Made by a program: the position numbers and the translations under genes
Shown: positions 56,598 through 63,690 of the stretch, one piece after another
Numbering within the stretch: the stretch's first letter is position 1
Layout of the letters: every line of letters starts with the position of its first letter
The notes under the pieces: model-generated
What the model was told of the DNA's origin: nothing
The model's input: the letters and a program-made list of their open reading frames with translations, nothing else
The model's database searches: none
From: Zymobacter sp047495495
GTDB lineage: Bacteria > Pseudomonadota > Gammaproteobacteria > Pseudomonadales > Halomonadaceae
Direction of reading: 5' to 3'
Length of the DNA stretch: 64,000 nt
Assembly (NCBI RefSeq): GCF_047495495.1
Contig: NZ_CP179930.1
Location: 806,001 to 870,000, forward strand

Positions 56598-56910
56598 GAA
56601 AAAGATATCTAAATAATTTTTATATATTTGCAATATTTTGGAATAAGAAAGAATGTCATGCCATCTTGTGATGGTTTAAATGAGGAACAATTTTATTGTG
56701 AGATACTGTAAAAAGGCGGAGTAAACAAATAGGTGTTGAATGCATGATAAGCATTAACACCTAGTATCAGTATAAAGAATATGGTGTATATCCGGTATTA
56801 GCGTGCAGCCAAACGCCATATCAGGTAAAAGGACAGACTCATGGCGTCTGCTTTTTTGGGGCTGACTCTTTAGGTGGCAGGTGCCCCTCTGCCTACACAT
56901 CTGACCTGCT
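56598..56910. other. AT-rich region upstream of the ipt cassette
   Basis: About 310 bases that should hold the promoter of the two-gene cassette and the terminator of the FAD oxidoreductase. It contains a small hairpin (CCATC-TTGT-GATGG at 56661-56674), AT-rich stretches and the hairpin at 56827. No gene or clear promoter was identified. Confidence 0.4.
56827..56857. terminator. Second copy of the gltD-type terminator
   Basis: CAGAC-TCATGGC-GTCTG with flanking AAAGG and CTTTTTT; about 54 bases past the FAD oxidoreductase stop. Shares AAGG-CAGACTCATGG-GTCTGC-TTTTT with the hairpin at 55194-55222. Confidence 0.7.
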
Positions 56911-58131
56911 CTACGCTTTCAGCAGTGCCTCTGGGCTGCTGCTGTCGCGTGTGTTGATCACCTGGCGCGCTAGGGCCAGGCCAGCTTCGCTATCGTCGAT
57001 ATTGATAAGAACGACTCCTCGTAAGGTGTTGTCATCGTCGGCGTAGTAGATCACCCCGCACGGGGTGTTACCGGGGGAGGGCGGCGTCTTCCAGTGGCAG
57101 ATGAGCTGCAGGTCGGTGCTCATATGGCCGATGCCCTTGAGGTCTAGCCCGAATAGGCGGGTATAGAAGTAGGGTGTATGTGTATAGGCCTCGGACGAAC
57201 CGGCCATGTTGCGTCCGGCACAGCGCCCCATCTGCTGAGCGTTGTCCACGTGTTCCACGCGCTGCCGTCCTAGTCGGCTGTCAGGGTAGAACGCGATATC
57301 GCCAGCGGCGAATACGGTAGGGTCAGAGGTCTGTAGGTATTCGTTGACGGTGATGCCGTCGTCAACAGCGAGGCCGCTTTGATCGGCCAGTTCGTCACAC
57401 GGGGCAATCCCAGTACACATCACCGCAACGTCGGCGCTGATGTCCGAGCCGTCTTCCAATATTAGCGATACGCCATCTTCGCTTTCGTCACCCTGTAGCA
57501 CATGATTCTCGCTGAGCATTTCCACGCCGTGGGTGCTGAAGGCGTGGTGTAGCCATGTGCATAGCGCGGGAGGAAAGCGGTCGGTGCCTGGCTGCGGTTG
57601 GGAAATGACCCATTGCACCCGTACGCGTTCCTGCTGACACAGCGCTGCGGCAAGCTCCATGCCGAGCCAGCTGCCGCCCACGACGGCGGCGTGCAGAGTA
57701 CTGTCGGTGTGGCTCCACGCGCGCAGCACACGGTAGTCGGAGACCGTGCGGAAATAGAGTACGCGTTCGCTTGGCGGTAGCTGTTGCAGGGTGGGCTTGC
57801 CGCCGGTCGCCAGCAGCAGCTGACCATAGTGGAAGCGGGCACCGTTGCTGCAGCGGACCGTGCATTCATGGCGATCCAGTTCGACGACGTGATGCTGAAG
57901 ATGAAGGTGGGCACCTGCATGCTGGTCGGGACGCATCCATATCTTCTGCAGGCTAAAAGTGGGGTCGAGCCACAGCTTCTTCGACAAAGCGGGACGAGTG
58001 GCCGGTGGGTCAATGTCATCGCCAAGGATCCCGATTGAGCCACTCTTGTCGCGCTCACGGATGCCTTGAGCCGCGCAGGCGGCCGCCATACCTGCGCCAA
58101 CGATGAGGTAGTCGTAGTGCTGTGCGCTCAC
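56911..58131 (-). CDS. FAD/NAD(P)H-dependent oxidoreductase
   Basis: Pyridine-nucleotide disulphide oxidoreductase superfamily, of the ferredoxin/rubredoxin reductase (AIF-like) type, with no redox Cys pair. 406 residues: FAD fold 'YDYLIVGAGMAAACAAQGI', 'RPALSKKLW', NAD(P) fold 'AAVVGGSWLGMELAAAL', and FAD motif 'VFAAGDIAFY'. The GTG at 58131 is chosen because AAAGGAGAA lies 6 bases before it, while the frame upstream is not family-like. The electron acceptor is unknown; no ferredoxin lies nearby. Divergent from hemB. Confidence 0.83.
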   Translation of the reverse strand: MSAQHYDYLIVGAGMAAACAAQGIRERDKSGSIGILGDDIDPPATRPALSKKLWLDPTFSLQKIWMRPDQHAGAHLHLQHHVVELDRHECTVRCSNGARFHYGQLLLATGGKPTLQQLPPSERVLYFRTVSDYRVLRAWSHTDSTLHAAVVGGSWLGMELAAALCQQERVRVQWVISQPQPGTDRFPPALCTWLHHAFSTHGVEMLSENHVLQGDESEDGVSLILEDGSDISADVAVMCTGIAPCDELADQSGLAVDDGITVNEYLQTSDPTVFAAGDIAFYPDSRLGRQRVEHVDNAQQMGRCAGRNMAGSSEAYTHTPYFYTRLFGLDLKGIGHMSTDLQLICHWKTPPSPGNTPCGVIYYADDDNTLRGVVLINIDDSEAGLALARQVINTRDSSSPEALLKA

Positions 58132-58299
58132 GGTAGTTCTCCTTTGTCCGACTGATGGCATAACGGCGATGTACTGCTCTGAATAGCGTCTTTTCTGCGA
58201 CAATCCTTGGCGAAATGGAGCAGTTATGGCACGACTCGCGTATGATATTCAGCATAGAGCACACTGCTGACACTCGCCTGATGATGAAAGGAGCGCATC

Positions 58300-59274
58300 A
58301 TGTCCAGCCGTTTCCCGACCACTCGCCTTCGCCGTTTGCGTCGCACGCCAGCCCTGCGCGATCTGGTCCGTGAAAACACACTGAGTGCCGAACATCTGAT
58401 CTATCCCATCTTCGTCGAAGAGGGGCTGGATGAGCCTCAGCCCATTAATGGCATGCCGGGCCAGTACCGCATTCCCGAAAGCCAGTTGGCCGATGAAGCG
58501 CGCCGTCTGGCGGCGCTGGGGCTGCGCAGCATCATGCCGTTTGGCGTATCGCACCACAAGGATGATATCGGTAGCGATGCACTGTCGGGCACTGGGCTGC
58601 TAGCGCGTATGACGCGTACGATCAAGGAAGCCGCGCCGGAACTGGTGGTTATTCCCGACATCTGTTTTTGCGAATACACCACTCACGGCCATTGCGGTGT
58701 CATCTGCGATGATCACGTCGACAACGACATCACCATCGCCAACCTCGGGCGTCAGGCGGTGATCGCGGCCGCCGCAGGGGCTGATATGGTGGCGCCGTCG
58801 GCAGCGATGGACGGTCAAGTTGCGGCCATCCGCTCGGCCCTTGATGACGCTGGCTTCTCCCATGTGCCGATCATGGCCTACTCGACCAAGATGGCCTCGT
58901 CGTTCTATGGTCCGTTCCGCGAAGCGGCGGGCAGCACGCTGAAGGGTGACCGTAAGGCCTATCAGATGGATCCGATGAACGGGCGCGAGGCGCTGCGTGA
59001 ATCCTTGCAGGACGAAGCCGAAGGGGCGGACATCTTGATGGTCAAGCCTGCGATGGCCTATCTGGACGTGATGGCCGACATCCGCCGCCACAGCCTGTTG
59101 CCGCTCGCGGCCTATCAGGTCAGCGGTGAATACGCGATGATTAAGTTTGCGGCGCAGGCTGGTGTTATCGACGAGCGTGCGGTCGTGCGGGAATCGCTGG
59201 GCGCTATGCGTCGTGCGGGAGCAGATCTGATTCTGACCTATTTCGCTGCGCAGCTGCTGGAAGAAGGGCTGTAG
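58300..59274 (+). CDS. hemB: Porphobilinogen synthase (ALA dehydratase)
   Basis: Condenses two 5-aminolevulinates to porphobilinogen for haem. 324 residues. Zinc Cys cluster in 'DICFCEYTTHGHCGV', Schiff-base lysines in 'AYSTKMASSFYGP' and 'MVKPAMAYLD'. Strong AAAGGAG before the ATG. TIM barrel with a typical N-terminal arm. Confidence 0.97.
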   Translation: MSSRFPTTRLRRLRRTPALRDLVRENTLSAEHLIYPIFVEEGLDEPQPINGMPGQYRIPESQLADEARRLAALGLRSIMPFGVSHHKDDIGSDALSGTGLLARMTRTIKEAAPELVVIPDICFCEYTTHGHCGVICDDHVDNDITIANLGRQAVIAAAAGADMVAPSAAMDGQVAAIRSALDDAGFSHVPIMAYSTKMASSFYGPFREAAGSTLKGDRKAYQMDPMNGREALRESLQDEAEGADILMVKPAMAYLDVMADIRRHSLLPLAAYQVSGEYAMIKFAAQAGVIDERAVVRESLGAMRRAGADLILTYFAAQLLEEGL

Positions 59275-59368
59275 GCCACTGGCAGGTATCTTCATTCTTC
59301 ATGGGCCGCTGCGTGCACCGAGGGTGACGGGCGGCCGATCATCATCCTGATCAGGCGAGGGACTAAGC

Positions 59369-60211
59369 GTGTCGATCAGCACCGTAGTAAAAGCAGGGCT
59401 GTGCTGTGCCACTCTCATGGGCGCTGGCGTGGCCGCCGCTGCACCGCAGCAGGCTCCGATTGTCGTGCAGGGCGCAATGAGCTCTGAAATCGATACCTTG
59501 ATCAAGCAGCTCAAGGACGCCAAGCCGATGACGATTGGCAAGTGGCAGTTCTGGCAAGGGCAGCTTGATGGCTATCCGGTTATCGTGTCCAAAACGGATA
59601 TCGGCATGGAAAACGCCTCGGCGGCGACCGCGCTGGCTGCGGCCACCTTCCATCCGGTAGCGATCATCAATCAGGGCACTGCCGGTGGGCATGATCCCGA
59701 GCTGCACAATTACGATATCGTGATCGGTAAGGAATCCATCAACATCGGCAGCTTCAAGACCCCGTTCAAAGCGCGCGGTGAAGGCACGCATGCCGAAACG
59801 TGGGCCCCCATGGATCTGCTGACCGAGGAAGAGGACACCAGCGACAAGATCGTTGACAAGCCGATGCGAGCGTTCCCGGCCGATGCTGGCTTGCTGAAGG
59901 CTGCACACCGCGCCGCTGAGCACTATTCCCGCGGTAAGGTGGTCGATGGTGTCATCGCTTCTTCTGATGTCTGGAACAACGAGCTAGACCGCATCGCTCT
60001 GTTCCATCAGCAGTACGGGTCGTCGATGGAAGAGATGGAAACCGCTGCGGCTGCGCAGATCGCCAGAGGATTTAATATTCCGTTCATGGGCGTGCGCGTC
60101 ATCACCAATAACGCGACCAACGGTTCGCAGTTTGAACCGGCAACGTCCGAAGCGAGCCAGCTGTTCACCACGGATATCGTCAAGGCGTATATCCATCAGC
60201 TGAAGCGCTAA
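59369..60211 (+). CDS. Secreted MTA/SAH nucleosidase-like protein
   Basis: NP-I family (purine nucleosidase/phosphorylase fold), 280 residues with an N-terminal signal peptide (about 1-25, ending 'AAAAP'), so periplasmic or secreted. E40 aligns with E. coli MTAN Glu12, and E224 ('EEMETAA') with Glu174. The catalytic Asp197 position ('RAISD' in E. coli) is Asn247 here ('RVITNN'). That change occurs in 6-oxopurine-specific phosphorylases, so specificity or activity may differ. GTG start with AGGCGAGG upstream. A strong terminator follows. Confidence 0.82.
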   Translation: MSISTVVKAGLCCATLMGAGVAAAAPQQAPIVVQGAMSSEIDTLIKQLKDAKPMTIGKWQFWQGQLDGYPVIVSKTDIGMENASAATALAAATFHPVAIINQGTAGGHDPELHNYDIVIGKESINIGSFKTPFKARGEGTHAETWAPMDLLTEEEDTSDKIVDKPMRAFPADAGLLKAAHRAAEHYSRGKVVDGVIASSDVWNNELDRIALFHQQYGSSMEEMETAAAAQIARGFNIPFMGVRVITNNATNGSQFEPATSEASQLFTTDIVKAYIHQLKR

Positions 60212-60242
60212 GCCTACGGCTCGTCGGACGTGCTGTCGCTAG

Positions 60243-60273
60243 AACGCCACCCTTGTGAGGGTGGCGTTTTTTT
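60243..60273 (+). terminator. Rho-independent terminator
   Basis: AACGCCACCC-TTGTGA-GGGTGGCGTT, a 10-base stem followed by a run of T, 31 bases after the nucleosidase-like gene. Confidence 0.92.
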
Positions 60274-60333
60274 ATGGTCGATGAGAAGGCACGACGCCAC
60301 ACTTGCATAGCTCTGTGCTATCGGGCGTCATGC

Positions 60334-60431
60334 GCTACCCGCTACCCGCTACCCGCTACCCGCTACCCGCTACCCGCTACCCGCTACCCGCTACCCGCTA
60401 CCCGCTACCCGCTACCCGCTACCCGCTACCC
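60334..60431. repeat. Heptamer tandem repeat (GCTACCC)14
   Basis: Fourteen perfect head-to-tail copies of GCTACCC in 98 bases, between the terminator of the nucleosidase-like gene and the pchB-like gene. It differs from the 40664 array at two of seven positions (GCCACAC). No mismatches, so it is probably young and variable. The ~360-base gap 60212-60573 holds only this and the terminator. Confidence 0.97.
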
Positions 60432-60573
60432 GCACAAGCACAAGCGTCCAAGTGACCAGAAGGGAGCGTCGATGAAATCGGGCACTGGCTCTGCTTTGTG
60501 TGGACTGTGGGCGGTGTCGTGCATGCCGCTATGGTTGATCGCTAGTGCTTACTGCCGAGCTATGCGATAGGGG

Positions 60574-60897
60574 TTATAGGGCACTGTTATTCTGAGACGG
60601 TGGGTGTTGCTGGTGCCAGTAGAGGGTCTGCTGGGCGATGTACCACTGGATGAGCTGGGCGAAGAGGTCATGCACGAAGGTGCCGTCCAGCTGGTGTTCT
60701 TCCGCCCACTGCATGCGCTTGGGCAGCATTGCTCTGACGCGTTCAGGGGCGGGGATGCTGGCGGCATCGGGCTTGAAGTACGAGGCGGCCAGTACGTAGT
60801 GCATGCGTTCGGCCAGCTTCAGGATGATGTCGTGGTCGATGCGGTCGATGGCCTGCCGGATATCGGTCAGGCTGCGGCAGGTGATGGGTGTCTGCAT
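60574..60897 (-). CDS. pchB: Isochorismate pyruvate lyase (PchB-like)
   Basis: Chorismate-mutase-fold (AroQ) enzyme that turns isochorismate into salicylate and pyruvate. 107 residues, close to PchB length (101). The PchB active-site residues are all present: R14, R31, K42 and Q90. 'DIRQAIDRIDHDII' and 'IPAPERVRAMLP' are near-identical to the Pseudomonas enzyme. It lies directly after the FyuA-like receptor on the same strand. No isochorismate synthase (pchA) is in this window. Confidence 0.92.
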   Translation of the reverse strand: MQTPITCRSLTDIRQAIDRIDHDIILKLAERMHYVLAASYFKPDAASIPAPERVRAMLPKRMQWAEEHQLDGTFVHDLFAQLIQWYIAQQTLYWHQQHPPSQNNSAL

Positions 60898-60948
60898 GGG
60901 GAGCCTCTAGTACCGCGTGGGAATATAAGTGGCCTGTCAGATGGTTCT

Positions 60949-60985
60949 TATGGTATGGCACCGATCACACTGGTGCCATACCATA
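60949..60985 (-). other. Perfect 14-base hairpin between fyuA-like and pchB
   Basis: TATGGTATGGCACC / GGTGCCATACCATA with a 9-base loop, between the receptor stop and the pchB-like start. No U-tract on the minus strand, so it may tune expression of pchB relative to the receptor rather than end transcription. Confidence 0.6.
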
Positions 60986-60989
60986 TTCT

Positions 60990-63008
60990 TTAGAACAAGT
61001 CGGCACGGACATTGAGACCGATGGTTCGGCCCATATTGACCTGTCCGAAGGCGCTGCTGCCGCTTAGATAGCCATAGGTAAAGTAGCGACGATCGAATAG
61101 GTTGTCGGCGTACAGTTCAACGCTCAGGCGCTGAGTGGCTTGCCACCCCAGACGGGCATCGACGGTCGCATAGGTGCCCTGGCGTAGCGTGTTATCCCCT
61201 TCGAAGTAGTGCGAGCCGACGACGTGGCCTGCAAGGCGTGGGGTCAGCGCGCCATAGGACGTGTCGATGTGGCCGCTCAGACCACTGCCCAGCGTATAGC
61301 GGGGGGTGAACGGTGTGCGTTTGCCCGCATAGGAGTCGCTGTCGTTGGCGAAGACTGAGTGCACGACGTTACCGTTGATATCCCAGCTCCAGCTCGGAGT
61401 GAATTGCCAGGCCGCTTCCAGTTCCACGCCCGTCGCGTCGGCGGTGCCCGCATTGGTCAGGGTCTGTAAGCCTTGTGCGCCTGAGTACAGTTGCAGGTCT
61501 TTAGTGTGGGTGTGGAAGACGGCACTCTGCAGTCGAACGGCATCGCTTTCGTAGCGTGCGCCCAGTTCGTAGTTGATAGATCTTTCCGCTGCGAACGGGG
61601 TCGCCGACAAGCCGGGTGACGGCACGATGTTGTAGCCCGACGGTTTGTAGCCCTGTGCGATGCGGGTGTACACACGCCAGTCGTCGTTCAGCATATAGCC
61701 TGCGGACAGCTGTCCCAGCACCTGATCGTCGCTGCTGCTGTTCTGGTCACCGAACGGTGAGCCGAGCATGCTACCGGAATAGTGTGTGCTTGCTTTGTCA
61801 TGGGAGAAGCGCAGACCACCGCCGAGATCGATGCGGTCGGTGACGTGCCAGGTTAGATCGGAATAGGCGGCCAGTGTATTGCTGGTGGTGCGGGACTGGG
61901 TGGACAGGTAGTTGCCGGTGGGCATGTCGTAACGCATGTCCAGATTTTCACGCGTGTTCTGGCGGTAAAGGCCCAGTGTCACGTCCACGGGACCGCCAGG
62001 ATTGGTGGTCGCTCGTAGCTCCTGGAGGTTCTGGTTCCAGCGTTCCGGAGTATTGGCGATGAGCGTGCTGTTAGGGAAAATGCGGTCATAGTGCTGCTGC
62101 TGCCAAGCATTGATCAGTGAGAACGTCCACGCATCAGTGGTGTACTTGCCTGTCAGTGTCTGGCTGTTGGTGCAGCGGTCGAGATAGGGATCAGGCGAGC
62201 CCGACACGACACTCAGCGTGTGGTTGTGGGGATCGCCGAACGCAACATACGTATCCTGCGTGGCGCGGGTGCATTCGCGGGTAGCGGATACCCCGATTTC
62301 CCACGGCTGGTTGTCCGGAGCCAGCAGCAGTTTGACGTTGCCGGTATTGGCTTTCGCTCCCCCTAGATCATCGTGGCCCGTGGCAGGGTTGGTCATGTCG
62401 CCCCCATCGACCTGGCGTTGCAGGGTCATGCTGCCGTACAGCAGGCCTTTCTGCAGTGGGCCGCTGAGGTGTAGCTTGCTGTGGTAGCCATCGCGGCTTT
62501 CGATGCCGCCCTCAATATAGCCATGAGGAGTATTCGTCGGACGGCGAGTCGTGATATTGATGACCCCACCCTGTGCGCTTTTGCCGTACAGCGTGCCCTG
62601 TGGGCCGCGCAGTAGCTCGACGCTCTGGACATCGGTCAGCGCTTGTATCGTGTTGGTCGAAAGCTGCGGCACCCCATCTACGTACACGGAGAGCGCGGGG
62701 TTGTAAGGGTCCTGTGCTGACGTGACGCCACGCAGGGAAATAGAAGGAAACAGCAGTGAGCCAGCGTTTTCCATATGGAGCCCTGGCAACACGCGATCCA
62801 GCTTCTCGGTATCAGTGACGCCTGCGGCCCGCAGGGCGGGGGCATTCACCACGGTCGAAGCGGCGTTCTGTGATGATGCTGAATCGGGGGAGACCTTGCT
62901 GGCCGTGACTTCGTAGACATCGGATGTTCGCTGTAAGGCTCTTGCCTGGGCAACGGGCAGCAGCAATACGCCGCTTAGCGCAATTGAGTAGCGCCTGATG
63001 ATGGACAT
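60990..63008 (-). CDS. fyuA: TonB-dependent receptor, FyuA-like
   Basis: 672 residues, the length of Yersinia FyuA (yersiniabactin/pesticin receptor), with many identical stretches. Signal peptide (about 1-24), TonB box region ('YEVTAS'), plug domain ('GVPQLSTNTIQALTDVQSVE', 'LRGPQGTLYGKSAQGGVINI'), then a 22-strand barrel ending 'IGLNVRADLF' with terminal Phe. Conserved barrel pieces include 'CTRATQDTYV', 'AQGYKPSGYNIVPSPG' and 'HTHTKDLQLYSG'. Likely imports a ferric yersiniabactin-type siderophore. A Fur-like site lies about 50-70 bases upstream. Confidence 0.95.
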   Translation of the reverse strand: MSIIRRYSIALSGVLLLPVAQARALQRTSDVYEVTASKVSPDSASSQNAASTVVNAPALRAAGVTDTEKLDRVLPGLHMENAGSLLFPSISLRGVTSAQDPYNPALSVYVDGVPQLSTNTIQALTDVQSVELLRGPQGTLYGKSAQGGVINITTRRPTNTPHGYIEGGIESRDGYHSKLHLSGPLQKGLLYGSMTLQRQVDGGDMTNPATGHDDLGGAKANTGNVKLLLAPDNQPWEIGVSATRECTRATQDTYVAFGDPHNHTLSVVSGSPDPYLDRCTNSQTLTGKYTTDAWTFSLINAWQQQHYDRIFPNSTLIANTPERWNQNLQELRATTNPGGPVDVTLGLYRQNTRENLDMRYDMPTGNYLSTQSRTTSNTLAAYSDLTWHVTDRIDLGGGLRFSHDKASTHYSGSMLGSPFGDQNSSSDDQVLGQLSAGYMLNDDWRVYTRIAQGYKPSGYNIVPSPGLSATPFAAERSINYELGARYESDAVRLQSAVFHTHTKDLQLYSGAQGLQTLTNAGTADATGVELEAAWQFTPSWSWDINGNVVHSVFANDSDSYAGKRTPFTPRYTLGSGLSGHIDTSYGALTPRLAGHVVGSHYFEGDNTLRQGTYATVDARLGWQATQRLSVELYADNLFDRRYFTYGYLSGSSAFGQVNMGRTIGLNVRADLF

Positions 63009-63057
63009 GGGGTCTGTCTTCCTGATGTGTTGATGGCCTTCTGAACGCGTTGTGCTT

Positions 63058-63076
63058 GTAAATGATAATCGTTTCT
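63058..63076 (-). promoter_or_regulatory. Fur-box-like site before fyuA-like gene
   Basis: GTAAATGATAATCGTTTCT, 13 of 19 positions of the Fur consensus, with intact core TGATAATC. It lies upstream of the receptor start. Confidence 0.55.
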
Positions 63077-63150
63077 ATTGTTGCAGCTACCCGATACGAG
63101 CAGCATTCTGCCCGTGTCGGGTCGTAATTCCCTTGTTTATACTGGGATAT

Positions 63151-63330
63151 TTATGAAGCAGTCTCAGGCGAGGCGGCAGTAGCCTGCCGGATAAGCGCTT
63201 GGCGGTCGATCTTACCGACGGCCGTGAGTGGCCAGTGCGTTACCGCCATGAGCTGATCTGGGAGTGAGTGACGGCTGAGGCCGCGCTCGGTCAGGGAATG
63301 ACGAAGCTCGGGCAGCGATGGCTGCGAAGC
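63151..63330 (-). pseudogene. ybtE: C-terminal remnant of salicyl-AMP ligase (YbtE-like)
   Basis: About 55 residues: 'LRHSLTERGLSRHSLPDQL' then 'WPLTAVGKIDRQALIRQA'. This is the end of a YbtE/PchD/EntE adenylation enzyme, including the A10 Lys of 'GKIDR'. The ~480 upstream residues (ATP-binding motifs) are missing, and the preceding bases are not ligase-like. In Yersinia ybtE directly precedes fyuA, the same relative position. A deletion scar is the simplest reading. Confidence 0.8.
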
Positions 63331-63690
63331 CGAAGTCATGGGGGATGAAAAAAGGTATCTGATGCCATGAGTCCTCCTGACGCTGGCCTGCGGGCGGCTC
63401 ATGACGTCGGAACGACATGAAGCGATAAGCGTTATCAGCCAGATCGAGCGCCGTATGGGTACGGTGTCACGCGATGAATGACGGTATTTTCTTTTATGAG
63501 AATAATATTCATTATCATTTGAAGGCTACCCGAAAAGGGTTGGCTTATGCTCTATTTGGTATTGATAACCCTTTCATCATTAATGAATTTTTGAATAGAG
63601 GGGCCGCGCGGAAGCCCCGACGCAGGCGCGTCAGGGCAGAAAGGCGGGGGATATCGCTAGGGGGAATATACGCAAGAGGAAGGCATCGCC
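63331..63690. other. Region between ligase remnant and ABC gene
   Basis: 360 bases without a supported gene. The minus strand is open for part of 63350-63460 but has no family match and no start. The stretch 63474-63600 is AT-rich and carries a good Fur-like box. It is followed by a GC-rich imperfect hairpin near 63618-63637. Confidence 0.4.
63498..63516. promoter_or_regulatory. Fur-box-like site
   Basis: GAGAATAATATTCATTATC agrees with 16 of 19 positions of the Fur consensus. It lies between the ABC gene end and the ligase remnant, so it is probably the surviving promoter/operator of the lost biosynthesis genes. Confidence 0.65.

Noticed and set aside
60274..60570. Plus-strand frame through the GCTACCC array (Leu-Pro-Ala-Thr-Arg-Tyr-Pro repeats)
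   Set aside because: Repeat translation only; it begins just after a strong terminator and has no promoter or ribosome site.
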